Shown here: in pieces, positions 8,911 through 17,603 of the stretch
How positions within the stretch are numbered: position 1 is the first letter of the stretch
Layout: every line of letters starts with the position of its first letter
Assembly: GCF_036195045.1 (NCBI RefSeq)
Contig: NZ_CP108100.1
Span: 4,898,001-4,962,000 of the forward strand
Direction of reading: 5' to 3'
Origin: Streptomyces sp. NBC_00236
Lineage (GTDB): Bacteria; Actinomycetota; Actinomycetes; Streptomycetales; Streptomycetaceae
DNA: 64,000 nt
Notes under the pieces: model-generated
Told to the model about the DNA's origin: nothing
Seen by the model: the letters and a program-made list of their open reading frames with translations, nothing else
Database searches by the model: none
Translations under genes and position numbers: made by a program

Positions 8911-10685
8911 CCGGAATCGCACCCGCCCGTTCCTTCGCCGCCGACCCGATCGTCGAGGCGCCCGCCGAGCTGCCCGCGGCCTGGGCCGCGCAGCTGGTGA
9001 GCTGCGCGGTCGACGAGAACGTCGGCCTTCCGGACACCGCCGTACTGACGTACCGGGATCCGTACCACACCCTGCTCACCGCCACCGGGATCACCATCGG
9101 CACCCCGTTGAAGATCTCCGTGGTCACGGTCCGGGAGCGGGCCCGCGAGCGGCTGTTCACCGGAGAGGTGACCGCGCTCGAACTCGACAGCGACACCACC
9201 GGCTCCTTCACCGTCGTCCGGGCCTTCTCCAAGGCCCACCGGCTCCAGCGCGGCCGGAAGGTGGTGGCCTTCCGCAACATGAAGGCCGCCGACATCGTCC
9301 GCAAGGTCGCCGCCGGTGCCGGACTCACCTGCGGGAAGGTCGAGGCGGCCCCCGTGATGTACAAGCAGCTCACCCAGCCCAACATCTCGGACTGGGACTT
9401 CCTCCAGTACCTCGCGGGCGAGAGCGGTGCGCACGTACGCGTGGACGAGAAGGGCCTGCTCCAGTTCGTGAAGCCGAAGCCGGCGGCCTCGGCGCCTTCG
9501 CCCGCCACGTCCGCCACCAAGCATCCGATGGTGCTGGAGTACGGGCGCAACCTGCTGGCCCTGCGCGCCGTGCTGACCGGTGCGGACGGGGCGGACAGCG
9601 TCGAGGTGCGCGGCTGGGACGTGGAGACGAAGACCCGGCTCGTGGCGCGCCAGCCGTCCGTCCGCTCCACCACGGTCGTCCCCGGGCTGAGCCCGTCCGC
9701 CGCAGCCGGCGCGTTCGGCCCGAAGGCCCGGATGACCGTCGCCGACACCCCGTACCGGACCCAGGCCGAAGCCGGTGCGGTCGCCGGTGCGGTGGCCGCA
9801 CGGGTCAGCTCCGGCTTCGGGGAGATCGAGGCGGTCGCCGAAGGGAACCCGCGGCTGCGGGCCGGTGAACCCGTCACCCTGGGCAACGTCGGACCCGCCT
9901 TCGCCGGCCGCTACACGGCGACGGCGTCCCACCACGTCCTCGACCCGCACGGCGGCTACCGCACGACCGTACTGGTCAGCGCGTCCCCCGACCGCTCCCT
10001 GACCGGACTCATCGGCGGCGGCGAGGCACCCCCGCGCGGCCCCCGCATCCCCGGCCTGGCGATCGGCGTCGTCACCGACATCCGTGAAGGCAGGGGCAAG
10101 GGCGAACGCGGCTCGGTCCGGCTGAAGTTCCCCTGGCTCGACGACACCTATGTGTCCGACTGGGTCCGTACGGTGCAGTGGGGCGGCCAGGGCGGCGGCG
10201 GGGTGTTCAGCCCAGAGGTCAATGACGAGGTACTGGTCGGCTTCGAACAGGGCCTGCTGGACAGCCCCTACGTGCTGGGCGGCCTGTACAACGGCGTCGA
10301 CAAGCCGTCGCCCCACGACGTGCCGCTGGTCGACCCGACCAGCGGCAAGGTCAACCGCCGCTCCCTCGTCTCCCGTTCGGGCAACCGGATCGAACTGCTC
10401 GACGCCCCGCGCGGCCCGTCCGGAGTACGGCTGGCCACCGGCGACAAGCAGCTGGAGGTCACCCTGGACGAGCGGAAGGGCGAGATCGCGCTGAAGGTGT
10501 TCGCCCGCGGCACGTCCCGGGTGCTGAGCTCCCTGTCCCTCGGCCGGTCGGGGATCACGCTCGACGCCGGTACGGGGAACGTGGAGGTGAAGGGCGCCTC
10601 GGTGACCATCAACGGCAAGACCGGGGTCACCGTCGACGGCGGTCTGCTCGCCGTCCTCAAGGCCAGGCTCATCCGGATCAACTGA
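8907..10685 (+). CDS. VgrG/gpD-gpV-like spike hub protein of the CIS
   Basis: This 592-residue protein starts at the GTG overlapping the LysM stop. Residues 1-330 resemble the gp27/gpD hub with ISDWDFLQYLAGESGAHVRV, the hallmark of late-control/VgrG hubs. Residues 390-480 form the OB-fold (GLAIGVVTDIREGRGKGERG, VKFPWLDD-like VRLKFPWLDD), and the C-terminal 100 residues are repetitive beta spike strands (GITLDAGTGNVEVKGASVTI). The trimer forms the membrane-piercing needle base that carries the PAAR tip encoded next. No appended toxin domain is present. Confidence 0.94.
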   Translation: MTGIAPARSFAADPIVEAPAELPAAWAAQLVSCAVDENVGLPDTAVLTYRDPYHTLLTATGITIGTPLKISVVTVRERARERLFTGEVTALELDSDTTGSFTVVRAFSKAHRLQRGRKVVAFRNMKAADIVRKVAAGAGLTCGKVEAAPVMYKQLTQPNISDWDFLQYLAGESGAHVRVDEKGLLQFVKPKPAASAPSPATSATKHPMVLEYGRNLLALRAVLTGADGADSVEVRGWDVETKTRLVARQPSVRSTTVVPGLSPSAAAGAFGPKARMTVADTPYRTQAEAGAVAGAVAARVSSGFGEIEAVAEGNPRLRAGEPVTLGNVGPAFAGRYTATASHHVLDPHGGYRTTVLVSASPDRSLTGLIGGGEAPPRGPRIPGLAIGVVTDIREGRGKGERGSVRLKFPWLDDTYVSDWVRTVQWGGQGGGGVFSPEVNDEVLVGFEQGLLDSPYVLGGLYNGVDKPSPHDVPLVDPTSGKVNRRSLVSRSGNRIELLDAPRGPSGVRLATGDKQLEVTLDERKGEIALKVFARGTSRVLSSLSLGRSGITLDAGTGNVEVKGASVTINGKTGVTVDGGLLAVLKARLIRIN

Positions 10686-10741
10686 CCCCCCGAACCCGTC
10701 ACCGCAACCAACTTCCCGGCCCAGCAAGGAGAACAGCAGCC

Positions 10742-11059
10742 ATGCCCCCCGCAGCCCGCTCGGGCGACCCCACCGTCCACGGCGGCGTCATCGGCACCCC
10801 GCCACCGGGTGCGGTCGCCGTCGCCACCGTGCTGATCGGCGGCAGGCCGGCCGCCGTCACCGGCAGCCTCCACGTGTGCGTGATCCCTCCGCACGCCCTG
10901 CTCGGACCCGGGAACGTCGTCATGCCGAACCCGGCGGCCATGGCCGGTGGCGCGGTCCTGATCGGCGGACTGCCGGCCGCCCGCATGGGCGACACCACCA
11001 GCTGCGGCGCCAAGATCGTCATGGGTGCGCCGAACGTCCTGATCGGAGGCCCGATATGA
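10742..11059 (+). CDS. PAAR-domain spike tip protein
   Basis: The product is 105 residues with the PAAR signature: an N-terminal AARSGDPTVHGGVI segment, repeated VLIGGRPAAV / VLIGGLPAARMGD / VLIGGPI strands, and His/Cys ligands (H in TVHGG, H in GSLHVC, C in TSCGA) that would bind the tip metal. It caps the VgrG-like spike. An AAGGAGAA RBS precedes the ATG, and the stop overlaps the next start (ATGA at 11056). No C-terminal effector extension is present, so any cargo must be loaded elsewhere in the particle. Confidence 0.94.
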   Translation: MPPAARSGDPTVHGGVIGTPPPGAVAVATVLIGGRPAAVTGSLHVCVIPPHALLGPGNVVMPNPAAMAGGAVLIGGLPAARMGDTTSCGAKIVMGAPNVLIGGPI

Positions 11060-11493
11060 GCGGGGCCGGATTCGTCGGCCGTGGCTGGGGCTTCCCGCTG
11101 CGGGTCGGCGCCACGGGCGGTATCGGGATGGTCGAGCGGGACCAGGAGATCGAGGAGGCCATCGGCCTGGTGCTCGGCACCGCACCGGGGGAGCGGCCGA
11201 TGCGCCCCGAGTTCGGCTGCGGCATCCACGACTACGTCTTCGCACCCGGCGACGGCGCCACCGCGGGCCGCATCGCGCACGAGGTGCGTACGTCACTGGA
11301 GCGCTGGGAACCACGCATCGAGGTGAGGGACGTGGTGGTCGCCTTCGACACCGTCGACGAGGGAACCCTCTACATCGACGTGCACTACACCGTGCGGTCC
11401 ACCAACGACCTGCGCAACCTCGTCTTCCCCTTCTACACGATCCCGTCCTCCGGCAGTTCCGAAGCGGGCTCCGAAGAAGCGGGGGCGGCCTGA
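11056..11493 (+). CDS. gp25/GPW baseplate wedge protein
   Basis: This 145-residue protein has the lysozyme-like gp25 fold core: GFPLRVGATGGIGMVERDQEIEE at the N-terminus, the conserved PGERPMRPEFGCGI motif (the EPR-type motif that contacts the sheath in gp25), and a C-terminal YIDVHYTVRSTND strand. In contractile tails gp25 nucleates the sheath on the baseplate. It overlaps both neighbours (ATGA before, TGATG after), so stoichiometric expression with baseplate J and PAAR is likely. The last 25 residues are Ser/Glu/Ala-rich and variable. Confidence 0.94.
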   Translation: MSGAGFVGRGWGFPLRVGATGGIGMVERDQEIEEAIGLVLGTAPGERPMRPEFGCGIHDYVFAPGDGATAGRIAHEVRTSLERWEPRIEVRDVVVAFDTVDEGTLYIDVHYTVRSTNDLRNLVFPFYTIPSSGSSEAGSEEAGAA

Positions 11494-13454
11494 TGTCCCT
11501 GCCTTCCCCCAACCTGGACGACCGCCGCTTCCAGCAACTCGTCGACGAGGCCAAGCGGTACGTCCAGCAGCGCTCGCCCGAATGGACCGACCACAACGTG
11601 TCGGACCCCGGGGTGACGCTCATCGAGACGTTCGCGTACATGGTCGACCAGTTGCTCTACCGGCTGAACCGGGTGCCCGACCGGAACTACTCCGCCTTCC
11701 TCGACCTGCTGGGCGTCCAGCTGTTCCCGCCGACGGTCGCCCGTGCGGACGTCGACTTCTGGCTGTCCGCCCCGCAGCCGGACACCGTACGGCTCCCGGC
11801 CGGTACGGAGGTCGCCACCGCCCGCGGTGAGACGGAGGAGGCGGTGGTCTTCTCGACCACCGAGGACCTGGCGATCGTGCCGAGTTCGCTGATCAGGCTG
11901 GTCACCGCCCCCGCGTCCGGGGACCAGACCGACCGCACCGCCCCGCTCGGCGCCGGCAAGGACATCCCCTGCTTCCAGTCACGCCCCGAGCCGGGCGACG
12001 CCCTGCTGTTCGGGCTGCCCACCGCCGTGCCCCGGTGCATCGTCGCCGTACGCCTGGACAGCCGGGTGGAGGGTGTCGGCGTCGACCCCCGGCAGCCGCC
12101 GCTGGTGTGGGAGGCATGGGACGGTGCCCGCTGGGTGTCCTGCGAGACCGGGACCGACAGCACCGGCGGGCTCAACAGGCCCGGTGAGATCACCGTGTTC
12201 GTCCCCGCCGGGCACACCGCCTCGGTGACGGCCGGGATCAGGGCCGGATGGCTGCGCTGCCGGGTCACCGCGCCCGAACCCGGGCAGCCCTTCTACTCGG
12301 AGTCGCCGACGATCCGGGAGGCCGAGGTCTTCACCGTCGGCGGCACCACCGGCGTCGAACACGCGGAGACCGTCCTCGACGTCCCGCTCGGCACTTCGGA
12401 AGGGGTCGCCGGCCAGCACTTCTCCGTGACGAAGGTGCCGCTCCTGATGGACGGGGAACCGCCCGTCGTCCAGGTGTCCTCCGCCGAGGGATGGCAGGTA
12501 TGGACACCGGTGGAGCACTTCGGCGCCTCGTCGCCGGACGACCGGCACGTACGGATCGACGCCGTCACCGGCCGGTTCTCCTTCCCGCCGGAGGTCCGCG
12601 AGGCGGACGGCACGATGCGCGGGTACGGGGCGGTGCCCCCGAAGGGCGCCCAGCTCCGCGTCCCGCGCTACCGGACGGGCGGCGGGGCAGCAGGGAACGT
12701 GGCCCGGGGCGCCATCCGGGTCCTGCGCAGTTCGGTGCCGTACGTCGCCGGTGTCGCCAACCGGGAGGCGGCCCGCGGCGGGGTCGACGGCGAGAGCGTC
12801 GAGAACGCCAAGGTGCGCGCGCCCCACATCCTCCGGGTCCAGGAGCGGGCGGTCACGGCCGAGGACCACGAGGTCATCGCCCGGGAGGCCGCGCGCTCGC
12901 TGCGCAGGGTCCGCTGTCTGCCGGCCGTCGCGGGCGAGGGCGGCGCCGTGCGGGTCCTGGTGGTGCCCGACGCGGTCCCCGACGAAGGCGGCCGGCTGCG
13001 GTTCGAGCAGCTGATCCCGCCGGACCCGGTGCTGGCGGCGGTCTCCGGGCGGCTCGACGAACGCCGCCTGGTCGGCACCCGGCTGATCGTGGAACCGCCC
13101 GCCTACGTGGGCGTCACCGTGGTAGCCGAACTGGTGGCGGACACCGGCGACATGGACCGCGTCCGGGCCCAGGCGCTCGACGCGCTGTTCCGTCACATCG
13201 ACCCGTTGCGGGGCGGCACGGACGGGACGGGCTGGCCCTTCGGCAGGCCCGTGCAGTACGGCGAGATCTTCGCCGTACTGCAGAGCGTGCCCGGAGTCCG
13301 ACTCGTCGACGAGGTACGGCTGTTCCCCGCCGACCCGCTCACCGGGCGCCGGGGAGCGGCGGCGGACCGGATCGACGTCGCCGAGAACGCGCTGGTCTTC
13401 TCCCACCAGCACCAGGTCGTCGTCACGGCCGCCGGGCCCGGCGGGCGCTCATGA
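11493..13454 (+). CDS. baseplate J-like wedge protein
   Basis: The 653-residue product begins LPSPNLDDRRFQQLVDEAKR and contains the gpJ/Afp11-type core WTDHNVSDPGVTLIETFAYM, then a large insertion domain and the C-terminal RIREVRVLPAEGGA-like region (SLRRVRCLPAVAGEGGAVRV), with the GRPVQYGEIFAVLQSVPGV ending typical of J proteins. It assembles the baseplate wedge with the I protein encoded next. Start and stop overlap neighbouring genes by one and four bases. Length is within the range of actinobacterial J proteins, which are longer than P2 gpJ. Confidence 0.93.
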   Translation: MSLPSPNLDDRRFQQLVDEAKRYVQQRSPEWTDHNVSDPGVTLIETFAYMVDQLLYRLNRVPDRNYSAFLDLLGVQLFPPTVARADVDFWLSAPQPDTVRLPAGTEVATARGETEEAVVFSTTEDLAIVPSSLIRLVTAPASGDQTDRTAPLGAGKDIPCFQSRPEPGDALLFGLPTAVPRCIVAVRLDSRVEGVGVDPRQPPLVWEAWDGARWVSCETGTDSTGGLNRPGEITVFVPAGHTASVTAGIRAGWLRCRVTAPEPGQPFYSESPTIREAEVFTVGGTTGVEHAETVLDVPLGTSEGVAGQHFSVTKVPLLMDGEPPVVQVSSAEGWQVWTPVEHFGASSPDDRHVRIDAVTGRFSFPPEVREADGTMRGYGAVPPKGAQLRVPRYRTGGGAAGNVARGAIRVLRSSVPYVAGVANREAARGGVDGESVENAKVRAPHILRVQERAVTAEDHEVIAREAARSLRRVRCLPAVAGEGGAVRVLVVPDAVPDEGGRLRFEQLIPPDPVLAAVSGRLDERRLVGTRLIVEPPAYVGVTVVAELVADTGDMDRVRAQALDALFRHIDPLRGGTDGTGWPFGRPVQYGEIFAVLQSVPGVRLVDEVRLFPADPLTGRRGAAADRIDVAENALVFSHQHQVVVTAAGPGGRS

Positions 13455-14014
13455 CCAGGGCCTCGGTCCCCGGACTTCCCAGCCGCTACCCGATCGGCGG
13501 ACTGCTGCCCGCCCTGTACGCGGACGACGACCTCGCCCAGCGCTTCACGGCGGGCCTCGACACGGTCCTGGCCCCCGTCCTCTCCACCCTCGACAACCTC
13601 CCGTCCTACTTCGACCCCGCGCTGACCCCGGACGACTTCCTGCCCTGGCTGTCGTCCTGGGTCGGCGCCGACCTCGACCCGGCCTGGCCGGTGGACCTGC
13701 GCCGGGCCGTCGTCGCCCGCGCCGTCGAGCTCCACCGGTGGCGCGGAACCCGCCGCGGCCTCACCGAACACCTGCGGCTCTGCTTCGGTGTGGAGGCCGA
13801 CATCCACGACGGGGGCGGCGCCGCGTGGTCGTCGGAACCCGGGGGCCCGCTCCCTCCCGCCCCGACCGGGGAACTGCTGGTACGGGTCCGGGCACCGGAC
13901 GGGCGGCCGGTGGACGCGGCCCGCGTCCTGGCCGTGGTCCGGGCCTCGTGCCCCGCCCACCTCACCTGCCGGGTGGAGATCCTGCCGGGCACACCGCACG
14001 AGACAGGAGACTGA
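13451..14014 (+). CDS. phage tail protein I-like baseplate protein
   Basis: The start is the ATG overlapping the J stop (ATGA). The 187-residue protein shows the tail-I signature: a YFDPALTPDDFLPWLSSWVG segment followed by LRRAVVARAVELHRWRGTRRGL, then a beta C-terminal domain (LLVRVRAPDGRPVD ... HLTCRVEILPG). In contractile tails it sits at the wedge tip beside J. It is followed with a 2-base offset by the zinc-ribbon membrane protein gene, keeping the operon unbroken. Confidence 0.92.
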   Translation: MTRASVPGLPSRYPIGGLLPALYADDDLAQRFTAGLDTVLAPVLSTLDNLPSYFDPALTPDDFLPWLSSWVGADLDPAWPVDLRRAVVARAVELHRWRGTRRGLTEHLRLCFGVEADIHDGGGAAWSSEPGGPLPPAPTGELLVRVRAPDGRPVDAARVLAVVRASCPAHLTCRVEILPGTPHETGD

Positions 14015-14015
14015 T

Positions 14016-15170
14016 GTGACGCGCTCGTGCCCGGCGTGCGGGGCCGCCAACGAGGAGTACGAGGACTTCTGCGGAAGCTGCGGTACGTATCTGGGCGGGT
14101 CGTCCTCGCGGCGCGCCCGGACACCGGAGCCGGCACCGGTGGCCGACGCGCCCGCGCCGGAACCCGAAGCCGATGTGACGCCTCCACCCCCGGCCCCGCG
14201 CCCCACGCCCGTGGTCGCCCCGGCCCCGCCCGCACCGGTCGCGGAGGAGCCGCCCCGTCCTTCGGCACCCGAGGCCACGCCCGAGCCCGCACCCGCCCCC
14301 GTACGACCGGCACCACCGGCTCCGGCCCCGGCTCCGGCTCCGGCCCCGGCTCCGGTACGGCCGGGACGCCCGGTCGAGCCCGTGGCGGTCGAGCCGGTGG
14401 TGGCCGTGCAGCCCGGCGTCCCGATCGCCCAGCGCCCCGTCGTCCGACCGGTCGTGGCGAACGAGGAGCCGGACGGTACGCCGTGCCCGTCGTGCGGGGC
14501 GTCCAACCGGCCGGGGCGGAAGTTCTGCCGCCGCTGCGCGGCGCCGCTGAATCCGGGCGAGCAGGAGGAACCGCTGCCCTGGTGGCGTACCAGGTGGCCG
14601 TTCGACCGCAGGGTCCGGGCAGGCTCGGGGCGCCTGCTGCGAGGCAGCCTGATCGCTCTGGTCATCGCAGGCCTCCTGGTCGCGGGCTTCCTGCTCGTAC
14701 CGGCCGGGCGCTACGTCGTCGAGGACGTACGGGACAAGCTCGGCGGAACGGGGGAGATCAGCCCCACCGACGTCACGGCGAGCGCGTCCGCCCCCGGCCA
14801 CTCGGCGAAGCTGGCCGTGGACGGCGTGACGAACACCTACTGGGGCGCCCCGAAGACGGGCGCCGCGCTGACGGCCGAGTTCGAGAAGCCGTTCCGGCTG
14901 GTCGGCGTCACGGTCCACACCGGGGTGTCGACGAAGGCCGAGGCGTTCCGGCAGGGCGCCCGGCCGACACAGGCGGATCTCCGCATCAGGACGAAGGACG
15001 GCAAGATCCACGAGAAGGCCTGGACACTCACCGACAAGCCCGGCGAGCAGACCGTACGGACGGGCATCAGCGACGTCGTCTCCATCGAGTTCACCGTGCG
15101 GGAAGCGGCAGGCCAGGAGAGCGGGCGGCCGATCGCGCTCGGGGAGATCGAGTACTTCAAGCGCACCTAG
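14016..15170 (+). CDS. CisA-like zinc-ribbon, single-pass membrane, discoidin-type protein
   Basis: Start is GTG 14016; the nearby ATG 14014 reads straight into a stop. The 384 residues contain a zinc ribbon (Cys 5, 8, 19, 22), a Pro/Ala-rich linker, a second ribbon (Cys 157, 160, 171, 174), a transmembrane helix at about 211-233, and a C-terminal F5/8-type or galactose-binding-like domain (about 250-384; SAKLAVDGVTNTYWG). Topology puts the ribbons in the cytoplasm and the discoidin domain outside. As I recall, S. coelicolor CisA has this architecture and links cytoplasmic CIS particles to the membrane during cell death. Orthology is inferred from architecture and from its place at the end of the CIS operon. 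Confidence 0.75.
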   Translation: MTRSCPACGAANEEYEDFCGSCGTYLGGSSSRRARTPEPAPVADAPAPEPEADVTPPPPAPRPTPVVAPAPPAPVAEEPPRPSAPEATPEPAPAPVRPAPPAPAPAPAPAPAPVRPGRPVEPVAVEPVVAVQPGVPIAQRPVVRPVVANEEPDGTPCPSCGASNRPGRKFCRRCAAPLNPGEQEEPLPWWRTRWPFDRRVRAGSGRLLRGSLIALVIAGLLVAGFLLVPAGRYVVEDVRDKLGGTGEISPTDVTASASAPGHSAKLAVDGVTNTYWGAPKTGAALTAEFEKPFRLVGVTVHTGVSTKAEAFRQGARPTQADLRIRTKDGKIHEKAWTLTDKPGEQTVRTGISDVVSIEFTVREAAGQESGRPIALGEIEYFKRT

Positions 15171-15182
15171 GCGTATTGACCC

Positions 15183-15223
15183 GACGCACCGTCCCGGCAG
15201 GCACGCAGCCGGGACGGTGCGTC
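15183..15223. terminator. bidirectional terminator closing the CIS operon
   Basis: A perfect 16-bp inverted repeat (GACGCACCGTCCCGGC at 15183-15198 and its complement at 15208-15223) flanks a 9-base loop. It lies 13 bases after the CisA-like stop and overlaps the stop codon of the convergent TetR gene, so it can terminate both transcripts. No T-run follows, as usual in Streptomyces. Confidence 0.85.
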
Positions 15224-15800
15224 AGACCATGGCGAGCCGGTCCACCAGCAGCTCCACCCTCGGCGCGGCGTCCTCGGGCAGCAGACGGCCGGCTCGGGTC
15301 AGGGTCGCCAGGCCGTGCAGGGCCGCCCAGAACACCTCGGTGAACAGTGCCGGGTGGACACCGTCGCCGGCGGCCTCGGTGAGGCATTCCAGCAGGGCCG
15401 CGAAGGCGTCCTTCAGCTGCTCGGGGGTGTCCTCCTGTGCGTACGCCAGGCCGCCGTCGAGCTGGAACAGGGCGTCGTAGACCGCCGGGTTGTGCTCGGC
15501 GAAGTCGAGGTAGGCGCGGGCGAGGGCGGCGACCCGCTCGCGCGGACCGTCAGCGGCGGCGGCCGCGGCCCGTACCGCCGCGGCCAGCTCGGTGGCGCCT
15601 TCCAGGGCGACGGCGCCGATGATCTCGCGCTTGCCGCGGAAGTGGCTGTAGAGGACGGGCTGGCTGTATTCGATGCGCTCGGCGAGCCGGCGGGTGGTGA
15701 CTGCGTCCCAGCCCTGCTGCTCGGCGAGTTCGCGGGCCGTCACCACGATGAGGCGCTCACGTTCCGCCCGTTCGCGTTCCTTGCGTTCCTTTACCGACAT
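15222..15800 (-). CDS. TetR/AcrR-family regulator
   Basis: This 192-residue protein has an N-terminal helix-turn-helix (DAVTTRRLAERIEYSQPVLYSHF, residues about 31-55) and a C-terminal WHG-type ligand-binding domain (EVFWAALHGLATLTRAGRLL). The first 20 residues are almost entirely Lys, Glu and Arg. It is divergent from the DUF1772 membrane gene with 90 bases between starts, and that gap carries repeated CTAGC-N3-GCTAG palindromes that are its likely operators, predicting autorepression and repression of its neighbour. The ligand is unknown. Confidence 0.9.
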   Translation of the reverse strand: MSVKERKERERAERERLIVVTARELAEQQGWDAVTTRRLAERIEYSQPVLYSHFRGKREIIGAVALEGATELAAAVRAAAAAADGPRERVAALARAYLDFAEHNPAVYDALFQLDGGLAYAQEDTPEQLKDAFAALLECLTEAAGDGVHPALFTEVFWAALHGLATLTRAGRLLPEDAAPRVELLVDRLAMV

Positions 15801-15809
15801 GACCGGATC

Positions 15810-15873
15810 CTAGCACCGCTAGACAACCGAGCGTTCGTAGCGCTAGCGTTGCCCCATCGCCTAGCAACGCTAG
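15810..15873. promoter_or_regulatory. operator cluster for the TetR/DUF1772 divergent pair
   Basis: Two 13-base palindromes of the same form, CTAGCACCGCTAG (15810-15822) and CTAGCAACGCTAG (15861-15873), flank a central TAGCGCTA palindrome (15838-15845). The half-site CTAGCGTTGC (15843-15852) also pairs with GCAACGCTAG (15864-15873). All lie between the divergent starts. TetR proteins bind such short-arm palindromes, so this is the predicted operator; binding by the neighbouring TetR is inferred. Confidence 0.65.
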
Positions 15874-15890
15874 TTCTCGGAGGGATCGTC

Positions 15891-16337
15891 ATGCTCAGCA
15901 CACTTGAGGTCGTCACCACCGTCGTCGTCGGCCTGATGGTGGGGGTGGAGTTCTCCGTCGCCTTCGTCATGAACCGGATCTTCAACGCCCTTCCCGAGGA
16001 CAGTGGCCAGCTCGCCCGTGCCCACGGAGGCCGGATGCTCGGCGCCCTCATGCCGTTCTGGTACATCGGCTCGCTCGTCCTCAGCGCGGTCTGGGCCATA
16101 GCCGGATGGGACCGCCCAGGCGCCGGACTCGTCGTCATTGCCGCCGCGCTGCTGATCGTGAGCGTGATCATGTCGATCCTGCTGCTCGTCCCGATCAACA
16201 ACCGGGGCAAGACGTGGACCCCCGAGAACCGGCCCGCGGACTGGAAGGACCAGATGAGCCGCTGGGACCGCTACCACTACGTCCGCGTCGCCGTCATCGT
16301 CGCCGCGTTCACCCTGCTGGTCACCGCCCTCGCCTGA
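15891..16337 (+). CDS. DUF1772/anthrone-oxygenase-like membrane protein
   Basis: The ATG start follows GGAGGGA with good spacing. The 148-residue product has four predicted transmembrane helices (about 5-30, 50-72, 79-103, 128-147) and a conserved PINNRGKTWTPENRPADW loop between the third and fourth. DUF1772 proteins share this four-helix layout, and some relatives act as anthrone oxygenases. No catalytic claim can be made here. Expression is probably controlled by the divergent TetR protein through the CTAGC palindromes upstream. Confidence 0.82.
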   Translation: MLSTLEVVTTVVVGLMVGVEFSVAFVMNRIFNALPEDSGQLARAHGGRMLGALMPFWYIGSLVLSAVWAIAGWDRPGAGLVVIAAALLIVSVIMSILLLVPINNRGKTWTPENRPADWKDQMSRWDRYHYVRVAVIVAAFTLLVTALA

Positions 16338-16374
16338 TACCGCGGCAATCGCTCCCGCCGGCCGGCCGCCCGGT

Positions 16375-17547
16375 TCAGCCGCCGTGGCGCTGCTCGTAGC
16401 GCCACGGCGCATCCAGCAGCCAGGTGTCCTGCCACTCCGCCCGGTCGACCGGGCCGATCAGGCGGGCGCCCTCCAGGCAGCGCGGGTCATCGGCGTCGGC
16501 GAGGCCGCTGACGGCCTTGATGCGGACCAACTGGTCGTCCTCGTCGAGGAATCCGGCCAGGATGTCGGCGACCGCGGGGCTGCGGCCCTCGAACTCGTAG
16601 AGGACCTCGCACACGTGGGCGCGGACGTGCGCGTCCGGGTCGCGAGCCAGCGTGGCGAGCACGTCCAACGCCTCGGGGTGGGTGTACGCGTATCGCGTTC
16701 TGTGCAGCATGCTCGGCACCTGGACACGCACCCTCGGGTCCGGGTGCGTGCGGAGGGCCAGCCCCAGCTCTTCGAGGTCCGGGACGTCGATGTCGTCGGA
16801 GTTGAGCGCCCTCAGGACCGACACGAGCACCGTCGGGTCGGTCTCCTCGGCGAACCACGGCAGGAGTACGTCCATGGCCTGCTGCTCCCAGGGCCATTCC
16901 CCCGAAGGGGCGGGATGGTCGACGAGGAGAAAACACCACACGAGGTCCGCAGCGAACTGCCGGCGCAGGGGATCAGGGTCGGAGCGCAGCGCCAGGGCCG
17001 CTTCCCAGGCCTCCACGTCGGACCGTTTGGCGAGCGCGAGGGTCGCTTCCCACCAGTCGGCGTGTGCCCCGTCGGCGCGGGCGAGCGCCCGGGCGAACAG
17101 CTCGTCGAACGAGCGGCGGAACCCCAACTCCGCTTCCAGGCAGGTGAGGACGGCGGAATGGCCGTCGCACACACGCATCCCGCCGAGCGTGATCACGTGG
17201 TACTCGTTGCCGTCGAAATGGTCAACGAGCCGGCGGCTTTCGACCGGGCCCGACGCGCCGGTCGCGAGGCGAAGCCCGGCTTCGGCGCCGGTCTCGTGCC
17301 AGTGCCGAGCACAGGCGAGAAGGCCCGCCCGCTGCTCCTCCGTGAGCCGGTCCTCGGCATGCCTGAGCAGGGCGACGGTCACGCCGGCATGGCCGGTGGC
17401 CACGGCCCGCAGCAGCGGTGTGCTTCCGTCGGGCAGCGGCCGGAGCGGATCGGCGCCGGCGTCCAGCAGGGCATCCGCCACGTGCCCGTCGAACGCGGCG
17501 ACGGCGAGGCACAGGGCGTCCGCCGTCTCCGGATCGGCCTCCGCCAT
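16375..17547 (-). CDS. ankyrin/HEAT-repeat protein
   Basis: The ATG at 17547 gives 390 residues and the most sensible N-terminus (MAEADPETADALCLAV); an upstream in-frame start exists but adds only Arg/Gly-rich sequence. Residues 1-75 form ankyrin-like repeats (DALLDAGADPLRPLPDGSTPLLRA). The middle is Trp-rich and helical, and residues 265-370 are HEAT-like repeats (HPDPRVRVQV, DPDAHVRAHVCEVLYE, DQLVRIKAVSGLAD). Such proteins are scaffolds; no enzymatic motif is visible. It is transcribed alone, and its partner is unknown. Confidence 0.75.
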   Translation of the reverse strand: MAEADPETADALCLAVAAFDGHVADALLDAGADPLRPLPDGSTPLLRAVATGHAGVTVALLRHAEDRLTEEQRAGLLACARHWHETGAEAGLRLATGASGPVESRRLVDHFDGNEYHVITLGGMRVCDGHSAVLTCLEAELGFRRSFDELFARALARADGAHADWWEATLALAKRSDVEAWEAALALRSDPDPLRRQFAADLVWCFLLVDHPAPSGEWPWEQQAMDVLLPWFAEETDPTVLVSVLRALNSDDIDVPDLEELGLALRTHPDPRVRVQVPSMLHRTRYAYTHPEALDVLATLARDPDAHVRAHVCEVLYEFEGRSPAVADILAGFLDEDDQLVRIKAVSGLADADDPRCLEGARLIGPVDRAEWQDTWLLDAPWRYEQRHGG

Positions 17548-17603
17548 TGCTTTGCCCCGCCCTTCGGTTGTCCCCGGTGGGGCAGCGTAGTCGCCAGGGC
17601 TGA

